From Bacillus taeanensis (GTDB lineage: Bacteria; Bacillota; Bacilli; Bacillales; UBA6769), in NCBI RefSeq assembly GCF_003318295.1, contig NZ_QOCW01000012.1, positions 57,124 through 121,123 on the forward strand: a DNA stretch of 64,000 bases, given 5' to 3'. Below, piece after piece: positions 9,301-18,687 of the stretch; positions within the stretch are counted from its first letter, which is position 1; each line of letters begins with the position of its first letter. The translations under genes were made by a program, and so were the position numbers. The notes beneath the pieces are model-generated. The model ran no database searches and was not told the DNA's origin. It worked only from the letters and a program-made list of their open reading frames with translations.

Positions 9301-10120
9301 CTTGTAAAAGAGAATCAACCTGATGAGCTTCCCTCTGCAGATTTTCTAGATAAGGACGAGGCCCTTCAGGTGATTCTGCAATGGCTGCAGCTTTTCTTAA
9401 CATTTCTTTAATTCCATTTAACTGAATAAAAATATCACTTATAATCTCTTTTACCCATTCAATGTCATCAATCTTTTGACCTTCTGTAATTTCATACCGC
9501 GCCACCATTTCCAAGAGCCAGTGACTTGGCCATGGATGACTTCTTGAAAAATCATATATTTTTTCAATTAAAATTTGCAAATCTTGATCACTGCGATCGC
9601 TTGAGTAACGATCTACTACTTCATAAAATTTTTCTGGGTTTTCTGCGCTGTAATGTTCCTCAAACATTTCTTCTAGGATTTCATCGCGCAGTAATTCTGC
9701 TTCTGTTTGATCGGCAATTCGAAAGCCAGGATCAAGATTTATTTTGTAATAATTTTGTCTTAATACTTCTAAACAAAATGAGTGAAGTGTTGAAATCGAT
9801 GCTTTGTTAAGCAGTGAAAGCTGTCGACGTAAATGCAATGAACTAGGGTTCTCTTCTAATGCAGCTTCAATCGCTTCACCGATTCGCTGTCTCATCTCAG
9901 CCGCTGCGGCATTTGTAAAGGTAACAATTAATAAGCGGTCAACATCTACAGGATCATCTTTGGTTTTAATTCGTTCTATAATACGTTCAACCAAAACAGC
10001 TGTTTTACCTGAACCGGCTGCTGCGGCAACAAGTGTATTTTGGCCTCTTGCAGCAATGGCTTTCCATTGATCATCTGTCCACACTGCATTTGCCGGCTTT
10101 TCAATTATTTCACTCATCAT
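6368..10120 (-). CDS. addA: ATP-dependent helicase/nuclease subunit A
   Basis: AddA of the AddAB enzyme, the Firmicute counterpart of RecBCD, which processes double-strand breaks for RecA loading. The 1250 residues match the usual ~1230-1250. Visible motifs: Walker A AAAGSGKT (about 33-40), IVTFTNAAAAEMR (motif Ia), VDEYQDTN (Walker B/motif II), GDVKQSIYRFR (motif III), TIHKSKGLEFP and RILYVALTRAKEKLY (motifs V/VI), and a C-terminal RecB-type nuclease core LTLIDYKTDT with a preceding QGVIDL. The first 11 bases overlap addB, so the two are coupled. GGAGGG precedes the ATG-ATG start. Intact. Confidence 0.98.
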   Translation of the reverse strand: MMSEIIEKPANAVWTDDQWKAIAARGQNTLVAAAAGSGKTAVLVERIIERIKTKDDPVDVDRLLIVTFTNAAAAEMRQRIGEAIEAALEENPSSLHLRRQLSLLNKASISTLHSFCLEVLRQNYYKINLDPGFRIADQTEAELLRDEILEEMFEEHYSAENPEKFYEVVDRYSSDRSDQDLQILIEKIYDFSRSHPWPSHWLLEMVARYEITEGQKIDDIEWVKEIISDIFIQLNGIKEMLRKAAAIAESPEGPRPYLENLQREAHQVDSLLQGERTWEALYNGFQHLSFDRLKPCRGCDKVLQEEVKSLRASAKEAMESIQEDFFERHPNHYLDELRHTASVIRTLSALVNEFAKKYEEAKLEKGLVDFSDLEHYCLAILRDEASIPENVIPSETARSYQQQFAEVLVDEYQDTNQVQESIIQLVSKADEKNGNRFMVGDVKQSIYRFRLAEPALFLKKYKAYSKDGKGKGLRIDLSKNFRSRKEVLHATNFIFKQIMNEKVGELNYDDDAELRLGAEYPKSENVKAELLLINRSKDEKESNQGASVELDDSDFETVQLEARCIAEKIKELVGKENGTPAEVFDKKLQAMRPVQYRDIVILLRATSSWAPSLLEELKIQGIPAYAELSTGYFEATEVSIMMALLKVIDNPYQDIPLASVLRSPIIGCTEEEMAQIRLSDKQGYYFDAMKAYLNEENNTELNKKIVNFYDRLDSWRTKARQGALSDLIWHLYQETNYYDFVAGLPGGKQRQANLRALYDRARQYEETSFRGLFRFLRFIERMQDRGNDLGAARALTEQEDVVRVMTIHKSKGLEFPIVFTAGLSKQFNMQDLNRSYLLHKELGFGTKFIDPTNRLSYPTLLQLSIKQRMKLEMLAEEMRILYVALTRAKEKLYLVGTVKDLEKDVQKWGQHIHEKEWLLPDFERTKSRSYLDWIGPALIRHRDSQILRDYLSVSHLPAAEVYQDRSEWKISVIDAANFLTLSEHETDLMEETIEKIKNGKMVAVTSEEKETVYRSLQWKYEYEETSKIKSKQSVTEIKRQRESADEYSDTLLIRPFKKQISERPKFLQKERLTAAEKGSAMHMVMQHLSFDHAQSELEIKELLAKMVNKEILTSEQAETIEIKKIQAFFHSKLGKKMLNAEALHREIPFSLAVPANTITNNRSLKSNEKVLVQGVIDLIIEDHEGLTLIDYKTDTITGRVEGEIEEVKSILLNRYKIQLELYQNAVEQIWKKPLYNKYLYFFDGDIVVEV

Positions 10121-13100
10121 TGTCCCTCCTTTCTTCTCTGATTTTCTTTAATACAACCTCATCTTTTTCTGCTTTTAACACTCGGAAGTTATTATCCTCT
10201 AACGCTTGATCAAATTGACAAACGGATTTGTAGACACAATACGTACAAGGTGTTTTATCTTTTAACTTATATGGCGCAATATGAATAGACCCTTCTGTCA
10301 TCTGTTGACCAATGTTTTTAATAAGATCATGAACATGCTCTCGAATAGCTGTTAATTCTTCTTTTGAAGCAATTGATGAACTTTTAGAAAAAGTCCCGTC
10401 TTTTTTTATGCCTGCTGGAATGATATTCGATTGATTCGAAATGTCCGCATCCATTAACTGAACATTTTCTTGATCAGCTAAAACGAGTCCTTTCATCTTA
10501 TACTTCTTAAATAATTCTTCCTCAATCTTTTTAGAAGATAATACATTTTTCACTTGAATCATTGGATTATGAACATGAAAATAAAGCACACCAGCCGGCA
10601 GCGCTGCATCTCCTAACCATTTCGGGGCATGTGTAATTAATACATCTAAATACGTAAGCATCTGCAGGGCGAGTCCGTAATAGACTTCTGTTAAATTTAA
10701 ATCTTTTGCACTTGATTTATAGTCAATAATCCGAAGCATGATTCCTTGTGAACTATTGGCTTGATCCACGCGATCAATTCGGCCAATTACTTCAAGTACA
10801 ATTCCATTTGAAAGTGTAAACGTGATCGGCGGAAGCTTGGCATTAGGACCAAAAGGAACTTCTATACCAATAGGAGAATACCCGCTTTTTTGTGCTTGTT
10901 TACCTAAAATAGAGGCTGCTCTCCCAACAACATCTTTTAATTTTCGTGTAATATAATGATGACGATTAGAACTTAGCAAAATTTGACTTTGTAATTTTGG
11001 TGTCAATTGATCAACCATTTGATCAGCTAATTCTTGACACTGCTCTTTACTTAACTTTTTCCAGTCCATATTCGATTGGCGAATATGTTCTGTGATCATT
11101 CCTAGAGCTGAATGAAAGAGCTGACCAATATCAGGCGCCTCAAGACGGAAAACAGCACGCTGTTTTAAGCGTAAACCATGAGAAGCAAACTGCGAAAACG
11201 GACAGGCGCTAAACTTTTCCATTCTTGATACACTTGCTTTTACACGTTTTCCGTAAAGTTTTCTGCTCGTTTCCTTTGTTAATGTTTGTGGATTATTTTT
11301 ATAAAATAAACTGCTTAACAAGCGATGTGCTTTTCCGTCAGCATCATGCTCGACAAACCAATTATAAACATCCCACCAGTATGTTTTCATTCCATAACCA
11401 TGTTTCCAATTGCGAAGCTGACCAGCTAAGAAAGATAATGATTTTTGTTCGTTTGTTATAAAAGACATTTCACCCTCCCTGCCTTCCGGTTCTCCAAAAA
11501 TCAGCTGCTCTTCAATCATTGGGAACAGCTCTTTTAAACGATTAATGAGAATAGAGGGAAACATCGCTTTTCCTTCTTCATCAGAAAGTGAATAGCTAAC
11601 ATGAAGCTGCTCGGAAGGAGTTGTAAGAGCTCCATAAATATAAAATTGTTCATCTAATAATTTTCTTCGACTTCCAGATGCTAACTGAATACCTGCCCCG
11701 CTCATCTCTTCCCGTTCTTCTTCTGTTAACATCCCGTCATCTTCAGGCTTTGCAGGAAGAACCCCTTCATTTACTCCAATTAAAAAGGCGCATTTTACTT
11801 TAGAAAAGCGAGTTCGATCAATCGTACCTACTAACACTTGATCAAGTGATGGAGGAACTAGCGAAAACCTCAAGCTTTCCATCCCTGATTCCACCATTTT
11901 ACTAAACATTTCTAAAGATAGCTGTTCTTCACCTACAATTTCTACAATTTCATCAAGTAAATTTATAACAGCCTTCCATACTTGATCATGTTCTCTTGCT
12001 GTTTCTAAATCACCTTTTATTTCAGCTTGTTCACGCCAATTTTCAAGTTTTTCAGCGACTTTTAAATGATCCAAAAGATGATAGACAGCAGCAGCTTTCT
12101 GACGACTCGTTTTTGCTTGTTTTATTTTTGTTTCAAACATTGATAAGGGATTTACAACCATTATTCTTAGCTCATTTAAATGCTTTTCTTTTTCAGAAAG
12201 CTCTTCTGAAGAAATTGGTTTATCATCTTCCAACTGATAAAAACGTCTAATTTCCCATGCTTGTTCATCCTTCCAGCGCTTTCCATGAATGCCTGCTTCT
12301 AATACATGATTTTCAAGAAGATCCATTTGTTCACGCCAATTTTCAAGTTCATCAAAATCATCAACAGGAAACAGCAAATCGGTCTTTAAAAAGCGAAAGA
12401 CAGCTTCATAACGCCAATTACCTTTAATAACTTCTAAACTCGAGCGAATTAATTCGATTACCGGATGATGAAGCATCGTTCGTTTCGTATCAAAAAAGGT
12501 TGGAATATGATAATCATTAAAAATTGTTTTCATTAGCTCATGATAATTCTCCATATTACGAGTCATAACCGCAATATCTCGAAAACGATAATGAGAGTTG
12601 CGAACAAGAGCTAAAATGCTGCGTGCAGCGCCTTCTATTTCTGCACGTCGGTTCACTGCAGATGAAATGGTAATTTCTGCACCTTCCCTATAAACCTCTG
12701 CAGGTCGACTTTCAAAATATTCTTCTAAGTGAGCAAGAGAAGCATGACGAAAGCGCGGATAAGGTCTTCTTAAAATTTCTAGTGTTTCTACTTCTATGTT
12801 ATGCTGTTTCGATAATTCTAACAGTGTCCGATAAGTAGTTCCTGTTTCATGAAATAAGGCCAATTCATGCGGTGGATGAAAATCATACGGTTCATCCATT
12901 GTTAATGCAACTGTTACTCGTTTGCAATGTTTCATTAATTGTTCCACCACAATAAATTCCTGGGGAGTAAAACTGTGAAAACCATCAATCCAAATTTCTG
13001 CTTTTTTTAAGTAAGCAGAGCTTGAAATTTTTTCTGCTAACAATTGAAGCATATCTTCTCCATCTACATACTTACCAAGCAGTTCATTTTCAAATTCCCC

Positions 13101-13598
13101 ATAAATCATCGCTAAATCATGAAGTTTTTCCTGCAGTACATAATTTTGAAAATGATTGGATATTTCCTGATCGTTCATCAGTTGTTCTGGAGAAATACAA
13201 TACCTCTTAAACTCTGTAACCATTGATGATAACTTATCAACAAAACCTGTTTTATCTGAAGCTCGTTGAAATACTTTTAGTTCATTTCGTTTCCGTTCAA
13301 TGATTTTGCGAAGCATCATATTGGTGCCCACTGCTGTTAAATGAGTTCTTGTATACCCTCCGGTTTCTTGAAGGATTCTCCAAGCTAAGCGAGACATGCT
13401 GAAAACTTGTGCTCGAATCATTCCTCCTAAATTTGGGGTGGTAATTAATGCGTATTCTGATTGAAACGTCATCTGCTCTGGTACTAAATATAAAAGCGGG
13501 CTCCCATTTGGGTTATTTATTAAATGCTCACGGATCTCATCTAAACAAAAGGTAGACTTTCCGCTTCCAGCTCGTCCTAATATAAAGCGTAGTGACAT
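10110..13598 (-). CDS. addB: ATP-dependent helicase/nuclease subunit B
   Basis: AddB, partner of AddA. It carries an N-terminal Walker A GRAGSGKST (residues 8-16) although AddB is not a functional helicase; it binds the recombination hotspot sequence and supplies the second nuclease. The C-terminal nuclease block IIDYKSSAKD is present. Cysteines for the 4Fe-4S cluster are at SACPF and CTYCVYKSVC near the C-terminus, as in the family. The 1162 residues match B. subtilis AddB (~1166). ATG has GGAGGGATT upstream. It is first in the addBA operon, with a promoter about 60 bases upstream. Confidence 0.98.
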   Translation of the reverse strand: MSLRFILGRAGSGKSTFCLDEIREHLINNPNGSPLLYLVPEQMTFQSEYALITTPNLGGMIRAQVFSMSRLAWRILQETGGYTRTHLTAVGTNMMLRKIIERKRNELKVFQRASDKTGFVDKLSSMVTEFKRYCISPEQLMNDQEISNHFQNYVLQEKLHDLAMIYGEFENELLGKYVDGEDMLQLLAEKISSSAYLKKAEIWIDGFHSFTPQEFIVVEQLMKHCKRVTVALTMDEPYDFHPPHELALFHETGTTYRTLLELSKQHNIEVETLEILRRPYPRFRHASLAHLEEYFESRPAEVYREGAEITISSAVNRRAEIEGAARSILALVRNSHYRFRDIAVMTRNMENYHELMKTIFNDYHIPTFFDTKRTMLHHPVIELIRSSLEVIKGNWRYEAVFRFLKTDLLFPVDDFDELENWREQMDLLENHVLEAGIHGKRWKDEQAWEIRRFYQLEDDKPISSEELSEKEKHLNELRIMVVNPLSMFETKIKQAKTSRQKAAAVYHLLDHLKVAEKLENWREQAEIKGDLETAREHDQVWKAVINLLDEIVEIVGEEQLSLEMFSKMVESGMESLRFSLVPPSLDQVLVGTIDRTRFSKVKCAFLIGVNEGVLPAKPEDDGMLTEEEREEMSGAGIQLASGSRRKLLDEQFYIYGALTTPSEQLHVSYSLSDEEGKAMFPSILINRLKELFPMIEEQLIFGEPEGREGEMSFITNEQKSLSFLAGQLRNWKHGYGMKTYWWDVYNWFVEHDADGKAHRLLSSLFYKNNPQTLTKETSRKLYGKRVKASVSRMEKFSACPFSQFASHGLRLKQRAVFRLEAPDIGQLFHSALGMITEHIRQSNMDWKKLSKEQCQELADQMVDQLTPKLQSQILLSSNRHHYITRKLKDVVGRAASILGKQAQKSGYSPIGIEVPFGPNAKLPPITFTLSNGIVLEVIGRIDRVDQANSSQGIMLRIIDYKSSAKDLNLTEVYYGLALQMLTYLDVLITHAPKWLGDAALPAGVLYFHVHNPMIQVKNVLSSKKIEEELFKKYKMKGLVLADQENVQLMDADISNQSNIIPAGIKKDGTFSKSSSIASKEELTAIREHVHDLIKNIGQQMTEGSIHIAPYKLKDKTPCTYCVYKSVCQFDQALEDNNFRVLKAEKDEVVLKKIREERRDNDE

Positions 13599-13658
13599 AT
13601 TGACTAATCCCTCCGTACTCCATGCTAATCCATTTATTATCTCATGATTTTTATAAAA

Positions 13659-13667
13659 ATTATAGCA
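13659..13667 (-). promoter_or_regulatory. Extended -10 promoter candidate for addBA
   Basis: On the minus strand the sequence TGCTATAAT fits a sigma-A extended -10 element, about 60 bases before the addB ATG. The -35 region is poor (ACGAAC at 17-base spacing), which the TGn extension could compensate. Confidence 0.5.
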
Positions 13668-13891
13668 AAAAGAGAAAATTTGTTCGTACTATTTATTAAA
13701 AATCATCTCTATAACCTTTACAAGCCTTTAACAGCCTACTAATATAATCAGCTCATAAAAGTCCATCAACATATCAACAGCGTGTCCACTCTTTATAGTA
13801 AATCTATATAAAGGAACTATTCAATGGCAGCATTCTCATTTAAACGTAAACTTTTTAAAGGTTCCTCCTAGTTTATCATCATGTACCAATT
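13668..13891. other. Intergenic region between addB and the rocD terminator
   Basis: About 220 bases of AT-rich DNA with no convincing coding frame, hairpin or operator. It probably holds only upstream promoter DNA for addBA. Confidence 0.4.
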
Positions 13892-13930
13892 AAAAAAGAT
13901 TACCAGCATTAAACTGGTAATCCTTTTTTC
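13892..13930 (-). terminator. Terminator of rocD
   Basis: The stem GATTACCAG (13898-13906) / CTGGTAATC (13914-13922) is flanked by six A on the left and TTTTTT on the right, so it can terminate in both directions. The rocD transcript runs into it. Confidence 0.85.
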
Positions 13931-14015
13931 ACTTTTATTCTTTATTTGATCGGCTGCACCTCACCATAAAACGAGAATTTCCTATAATAGAACCTACATA
14001 TTTTATCAGTCTTCA

Positions 14016-15218
14016 TTATTTTGCTAAGACCGTACAAATCTTTTTAATTGCCCAGTCAAGGTCCTCTTTGGAAATAATTAATGGCGGTGCAAAACGAATA
14101 ACATTTTCATGTGTTTCTTTACATAACAATCCTTGTTCTTTTAATACTTCACAATATTTTCTTGCTGGCTCATTTAATTCAACTCCGATAAATAAACCTT
14201 TTCCACGCACTTCTTTAATCATTGGGTTGTCAATTGCTTTTAATTTTTCCTGAAAGTACGTTCCTAACTCTAGGGAACGTTCTGCAAGCTTTTCTTCTTC
14301 TAACACTTCAAGTGCAGCAACGGAAACAGCACATGCAAGCGGATTTCCGCCAAATGTTGAACCATGTGAACCTGGATTAAAAACACCTAATATATTTTTA
14401 TTTGCGGCCACACATGAAATCGGAAAAACCCCTCCCCCAAGCGCTTTACCTAAAATATACATATCAGGAATTACATCTTCCCAATCACATGCAAACATTT
14501 TACCAGATCGCCCAAGCCCTGCTTGAATTTCATCTGCAATAAACAAGACATTTTTTTCTTTACATAATTCAGATGCTTCTTTCAAAAACCCTTCAGGAGG
14601 CATAACGATTCCAGCCTCTCCTTGAATTGGTTCTAATAAAAAGGCTGCTGTATTCTCTGTAACAGCATGTTTTAACGCATCTATATCACCATACGGAATT
14701 AATTTAATTCCAGGAAGCATTGGGCCAAAACCGCGTTTATATTCTGCTTCAGAAGATAAAGAAACAGCAGTCATTGTTCGCCCGTGAAAGTTACCAGTAC
14801 AAGCAATGATTTCCGCTTTATTCTCTGCAATTCCTTTTACTTCATAACCCCAACGTCGTGCAGCTTTAACAGCTGTCTCAACTGCTTCTACCCCTGTATT
14901 CATCGGTAAGATCATGTCTTTTTTTGTGAATGATGCAACTTTTTCATAAAAAGGTGCTAATTGATCATTATGAAAAGCACGTGAAGTTAACGTTACTTTA
15001 TCTGCCTGATCTTTTAATGCTTGAATAATTTTCGGATGACGATGTCCTTGGTTTACGGCAGAATAAGCACTTAACATATCCATATATTTATTTCCTTCAG
15101 GATCTTCAACCCACACTCCTTCTGCTTTAGAAATAACAATTGGAAGTGGATGATAATTATGCGCGCCTAACTTTTCCGTTGTAGTGATAATGCCTTTAGA
15201 TGTTGTCATTGTATTCAC
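14016..15218 (-). CDS. rocD: Ornithine aminotransferase
   Basis: PLP enzyme that converts ornithine and 2-oxoglutarate to glutamate semialdehyde and glutamate in arginine catabolism. The 400 residues align throughout with my memory of B. subtilis Roc[13 protein letters not shown] N-terminus, [38 protein letters not shown] and the PLP-lysine region ILGKALGGG, then [16 protein letters not shown]. The start is GTG 15218 with GGGGG 7 bases upstream; the in-frame ATG at 15209 is an alternative. The upstream sigma-54 promoter and UAS-like repeats, with divergent rocR, indicate induction by arginine/ornithine. Here rocD is monocistronic, unlike B. subtilis rocDEF. Confidence 0.97.
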   Translation of the reverse strand: MNTMTTSKGIITTTEKLGAHNYHPLPIVISKAEGVWVEDPEGNKYMDMLSAYSAVNQGHRHPKIIQALKDQADKVTLTSRAFHNDQLAPFYEKVASFTKKDMILPMNTGVEAVETAVKAARRWGYEVKGIAENKAEIIACTGNFHGRTMTAVSLSSEAEYKRGFGPMLPGIKLIPYGDIDALKHAVTENTAAFLLEPIQGEAGIVMPPEGFLKEASELCKEKNVLFIADEIQAGLGRSGKMFACDWEDVIPDMYILGKALGGGVFPISCVAANKNILGVFNPGSHGSTFGGNPLACAVSVAALEVLEEEKLAERSLELGTYFQEKLKAIDNPMIKEVRGKGLFIGVELNEPARKYCEVLKEQGLLCKETHENVIRFAPPLIISKEDLDWAIKKICTVLAK

Positions 15219-15380
15219 AACCTTTCCCCCTTAATAGTTTATTAGTTTTTATCCTTCTTAATCCTTGTATACCACTTTATCTAGCTCAAAAACTGATTTT
15301 TCCTGATAATTCTGTTCATAAGGTGTTCATATATGTATACCTCCATATAAATGATGTTTATCTTTCCACATTCTATTAAA

Positions 15381-15397
15381 ATGCAACTTCCATGCCA
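15381..15397 (-). promoter_or_regulatory. Sigma-54 (SigL) -24/-12 promoter of rocD
   Basis: On the minus strand TGGCATG-N4-TTGCAT matches the -24/-12 consensus (TGGCACG-N4-TTGCW) with the invariant GG and GC dinucleotides. It lies about 165 bases before the rocD start. Use of SigL fits the adjacent RocR-type activator. Confidence 0.9.
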
Positions 15398-15449
15398 ATC
15401 TTACTTTTTAGCTATTTTGCATATGATCAACGTCTTAAAATCATTTTAC

Positions 15450-15505
15450 GCAAAAAAAATTTGCACAAAAAAATATATTTTGCATCTTGTTCGCAAAATA
15501 TATTT
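15450..15505. promoter_or_regulatory. Upstream activating sequences for RocR-type activator
   Basis: Two inverted repeats lie between rocD and rocR. The stronger is AAATATATTTTGC (15471-15483), 9-base spacer, GCAAAATATATTT (15493-15505), perfect over 13-bp arms. The weaker is GCAAA-N5-TTTGC (15450-15464). Both sit 55-110 bases upstream of the -24 element, a normal enhancer distance, and beside the rocR start, so they may also mediate autoregulation. Binding by RocR is inferred from position. Confidence 0.7.
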
Positions 15506-15563
15506 GCACTAATACTTCCAATTTCATAAAATAAATGTACAATCCTTAAAAAGGAGCTAACCT

Positions 15564-16985
15564 ATGCAAAATGAGAATACGAACTCTACACTTAAAACAC
15601 TCAATTACATTTACAAAAGCATTGTTGATGAAGTAGATGTAGGAATTCATGCTGTTGATCAAGATGGAAAAACAATTGTTTACAATAAAAAAATGATGGA
15701 AATTGAAGAAATGGATCGTCATGACGTACTAAACAAAAATTTACTTGATGTTTTTATGTTTTCTGAAGGACAAAACAGTACACTTGTAAAAGCATTACAG
15801 GAAGGACAGACAACAAAAAATGTGAAACAAACTTACTTTAATAATAAAGGGCAGGAAATTACAACGATCAATCATACTTATCCAATCATTAAAGAAAAGC
15901 AAATTATTGGGGCAATTGAAATCGCCAAAGACGTCACAAAACTTGAACGGCTTATTCGTGAAAACATGAATAAAAGAGGAAATACCCGCTTTACGTTTGA
16001 CAGCATTATTGGTAAAAGTTTTCCGATTCAAGAGGTCGTTGAAAATGCAAAACGAGCCACGCGAACAGCTTCCTCTGTATTAATCGTAGGAGAAACAGGT
16101 ACAGGAAAAGAACTATTTGCTCAAAGTATTCATAATAGAAGCATACGTTCCGCATGTCCATTTATTTCACAAAATTGTGCAGCACTGCCAGATAGTTTAA
16201 TTGAAAGCATATTGTTTGGTACAAAAAAAGGGGCATTTACAGGAGCATTAGAGCGCCCTGGTTTATTTGAACAAGCAGAAGGCGGCACATTACTGCTTGA
16301 TGAAATTAATTCTCTAAATCCAAATCTGCAGACAAAATTATTACGAGTATTGCAGGAAAAAACGATTCGGCGAATTGGAGACACAAACGATAAACAAATT
16401 GATGTTCGTATTATTGCAACAATGAACGAAGATCCAATTGATGCAGTGGCGAATAATCGATTAAGAAAAGATTTGTATTACCGTTTAAGTGTTGTTTCCC
16501 TATTTGTTCCTTCATTAAGAGAAAGAAAAGAAGATATTTTAGAATTAGCGGCACACTTTATTACAAAATATAATCAGGTTTTTCAAATGAATGTAAAAGG
16601 AATAGAAGAAAATGTGAAAAAGATGCTGCTTGCCTATGAATGGCCAGGCAATGTTCGCGAACTTGAACATATTATTGAAGGAGCCATGAATTTAATTGAA
16701 AATGAAGATAAAATTGACTATGTTCACCTACCTAGACAGTTTCGCCAGCGGTCAAAATTAAAAGACAATTGGTTATCTAAAAATACCTTTGAACACTTGT
16801 TTCATGAAGGAGAGATATCAAATAAAACATTAACTGAACAAATGGAAAAAATAGAATCCCATTATATACAAAAAATATTAAAAGCTAATCATAATAATAT
16901 CTCTCTATCTGCCAAAGCACTCGGTCTCAGCAGACAAAGTCTTCAATATCGTTTGCGTAAGTACAATATCACTACTGTGACTTAA
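15564..16985 (+). CDS. rocR: Sigma-54-dependent activator of arginine catabolism
   Basis: A 473-residue NtrC/NifA-type activator with N-terminal PAS sensing domain (about 15-130; RocR responds to ornithine/citrulline), AAA+ domain (about 150-380) with Walker A GETGTGKE, sigma-54 contact loop GAFTGA, Walker B LLLDEINS and an arginine finger region RKDLYYRL, and a C-terminal Fis-type helix-turn-helix (ISLSAKALGLSRQSLQYRL). Length and domain order match B. subtilis RocR (~461). It is divergent from rocD across a shared control region. AAAAAGGAGCT precedes the ATG. Confidence 0.95.
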   Translation: MQNENTNSTLKTLNYIYKSIVDEVDVGIHAVDQDGKTIVYNKKMMEIEEMDRHDVLNKNLLDVFMFSEGQNSTLVKALQEGQTTKNVKQTYFNNKGQEITTINHTYPIIKEKQIIGAIEIAKDVTKLERLIRENMNKRGNTRFTFDSIIGKSFPIQEVVENAKRATRTASSVLIVGETGTGKELFAQSIHNRSIRSACPFISQNCAALPDSLIESILFGTKKGAFTGALERPGLFEQAEGGTLLLDEINSLNPNLQTKLLRVLQEKTIRRIGDTNDKQIDVRIIATMNEDPIDAVANNRLRKDLYYRLSVVSLFVPSLRERKEDILELAAHFITKYNQVFQMNVKGIEENVKKMLLAYEWPGNVRELEHIIEGAMNLIENEDKIDYVHLPRQFRQRSKLKDNWLSKNTFEHLFHEGEISNKTLTEQMEKIESHYIQKILKANHNNISLSAKALGLSRQSLQYRLRKYNITTVT

Positions 16986-17024
16986 ACTAGAAAGAACCGC
17001 TTTTAAAAAGCGGTTCTTTCTAGT
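16986..17024. terminator. Bidirectional terminator between rocR and rocB
   Basis: A 15-bp perfect stem (ACTAGAAAGAACCGC / GCGGTTCTTTCTAGT) with an AT-rich loop lies between the converging rocR and rocB stops. T-runs are only moderate on both sides. Confidence 0.75.
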
Positions 17025-18641
17025 TTATTGTAATAATTGAAAGATTGTATAGTTTAATAAATGAGGAAAGATTTCAAACGTATAATGAACATCAAGACGT
17101 TCTGTCCATTTATGTGCATCTTTTCCTCTCGGACCAACATTTATTACTGGAATATTTAACTCTTTTAATTCTTGAATTGGCAATGTATATTGACTGCCAA
17201 ACAGCGGCATATTGCAAATCAACGGCATTAATGATTCTTTTGGCTGCTGAAGGCCGACGAAACTTAAATCTGATAAACCAGGAAAATAGCGTTGGTGTTT
17301 AAATTGAAGTTGATAATTTTCTTCTCCATATTTTTTTAGGTTCTTCATTGTTTTAATGACTGTGTTATTATGCCGAGAAGAAATGGCCGGATAAAACGGT
17401 GGACTGTAAAACAAAACAATCATTGGAGCCATATCCTTACATAACCCGGCAAGGTCATAAACAAGGCGAGTTGTTAAATCGCGATCCCCCAGCTCCTTAT
17501 AATTTGCTACGATATATGCTTGACGTCTCTTTAGCTCTTCTTCCCCGTACTGCTGTACTGCTTCATCAAAAAGCTCTTCATAAGTAAGAACATTTACAGA
17601 AAACTTTTTCGGTGTGTACGACTGCCATTTCGTAAATTGATGAGCGCGTTCGAAATAGTGTTTTTCAATTTTATCAGCTGCCTTTTGTGCCGAAGCAAGC
17701 AGTGCTTCGGTCAGCTTATCAAGCGTCTTTTCCATAAATAACACATTAAAATTTGTAACAGCAACATGAGGAATTTGCACAGAATATTCTTCTTTTAAGT
17801 CTTTTTGCATTAAATTAGTTGGCGGCGGGGTAACTTCTCCTTCTACACTCTCGCAGTATTCAATATTAAGTTCTACTTCTTTTGTAATTTCTGCAGCCAT
17901 GTAATTTGCATTTAATCCAGAAAACGGCTCACCAACATGTGTTTCCTGCCCGTAACAAAGAAAGCCCGGCAGCACTTTTCCAAGTGATCCCGTATAAATA
18001 TAATCGTTAACATCACCTGGATAGTTTGTAAACATAGGCTCTGAATTCAGACAAGCTGTATACTCTAATTCATATTCTTTAGCAAGCTGCAGTAAAACAG
18101 GAGCTGCTTCCCTCATACCCGTAGAATTTGCTTCTTCATCCGGTACAGACAGAAGTAAAACGTTCCCATCGAATTTTCCTTCTGCAGCACGTTCAAGCAT
18201 ACTCATTTGCACCGCTAATCCTGCTTTCATATCCATCGAACCTCGCCCAAACAGCCACTCGCCTTTTTTTAAATCTTCCTGCACGCCTTGAGGAAATTCT
18301 TCAATATGATTATAAAAAGCATTTGTTAAGTCATAAGGATGAAATGCTAAGTTTTTCCACTCCCCGTAATCTTCCACGTCGACTACATCAAAATGACTAA
18401 TTAAAATGACCGTTTTTCTTGACTTTCCATTTTTCACAAGGGCCGAGACAAACTTTCTTCCATCACTCGTTGGATGCAAACGTAAATGTGTGCGATGTTT
18501 TCTAAAATAAGAGATGTCTCGAAGCTGAAGTTCAATATATTCTGCAATCGCTATTTCTGCATTTGATCCTGTAATGCTTGGATGTTCCACTAACCTTGCA
18601 TGCAAATGCATTAAAGAATCTTTTGTTTGCCACTTTGTCAT
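17025..18641 (-). CDS. rocB: M20-family deacylase RocB
   Basis: Zinc hydrolase of the M20/M25/M40 family. Matching landmarks to B. subtilis RocB: ILISHFDVVDVEDYG (metal His/Asp), LFGRGSMDMKAGLAVQ (bridging Asp), LLLSVPDEEANSTGM (catalytic Glu pair), YIYTGSLGKVLP, and ETHVGEPFSGLNAN. At 538 residues it is slightly shorter than B. subtilis RocB (~566). RocB is linked to arginine utilisation, probably as an N-deacylase, but its substrate is not established to my knowledge. It lies 46 bases after a GNAT gene on the same strand, and no sigma-54 promoter was seen directly upstream. GAAAGGAAGGA precedes the ATG. Confidence 0.93.
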   Translation of the reverse strand: MTKWQTKDSLMHLHARLVEHPSITGSNAEIAIAEYIELQLRDISYFRKHRTHLRLHPTSDGRKFVSALVKNGKSRKTVILISHFDVVDVEDYGEWKNLAFHPYDLTNAFYNHIEEFPQGVQEDLKKGEWLFGRGSMDMKAGLAVQMSMLERAAEGKFDGNVLLLSVPDEEANSTGMREAAPVLLQLAKEYELEYTACLNSEPMFTNYPGDVNDYIYTGSLGKVLPGFLCYGQETHVGEPFSGLNANYMAAEITKEVELNIEYCESVEGEVTPPPTNLMQKDLKEEYSVQIPHVAVTNFNVLFMEKTLDKLTEALLASAQKAADKIEKHYFERAHQFTKWQSYTPKKFSVNVLTYEELFDEAVQQYGEEELKRRQAYIVANYKELGDRDLTTRLVYDLAGLCKDMAPMIVLFYSPPFYPAISSRHNNTVIKTMKNLKKYGEENYQLQFKHQRYFPGLSDLSFVGLQQPKESLMPLICNMPLFGSQYTLPIQELKELNIPVINVGPRGKDAHKWTERLDVHYTFEIFPHLLNYTIFQLLQ

Positions 18642-18687
18642 CCTATCCTTCCTTTCCTGACCTAATTTTAATCATCCACTGCCTTTA

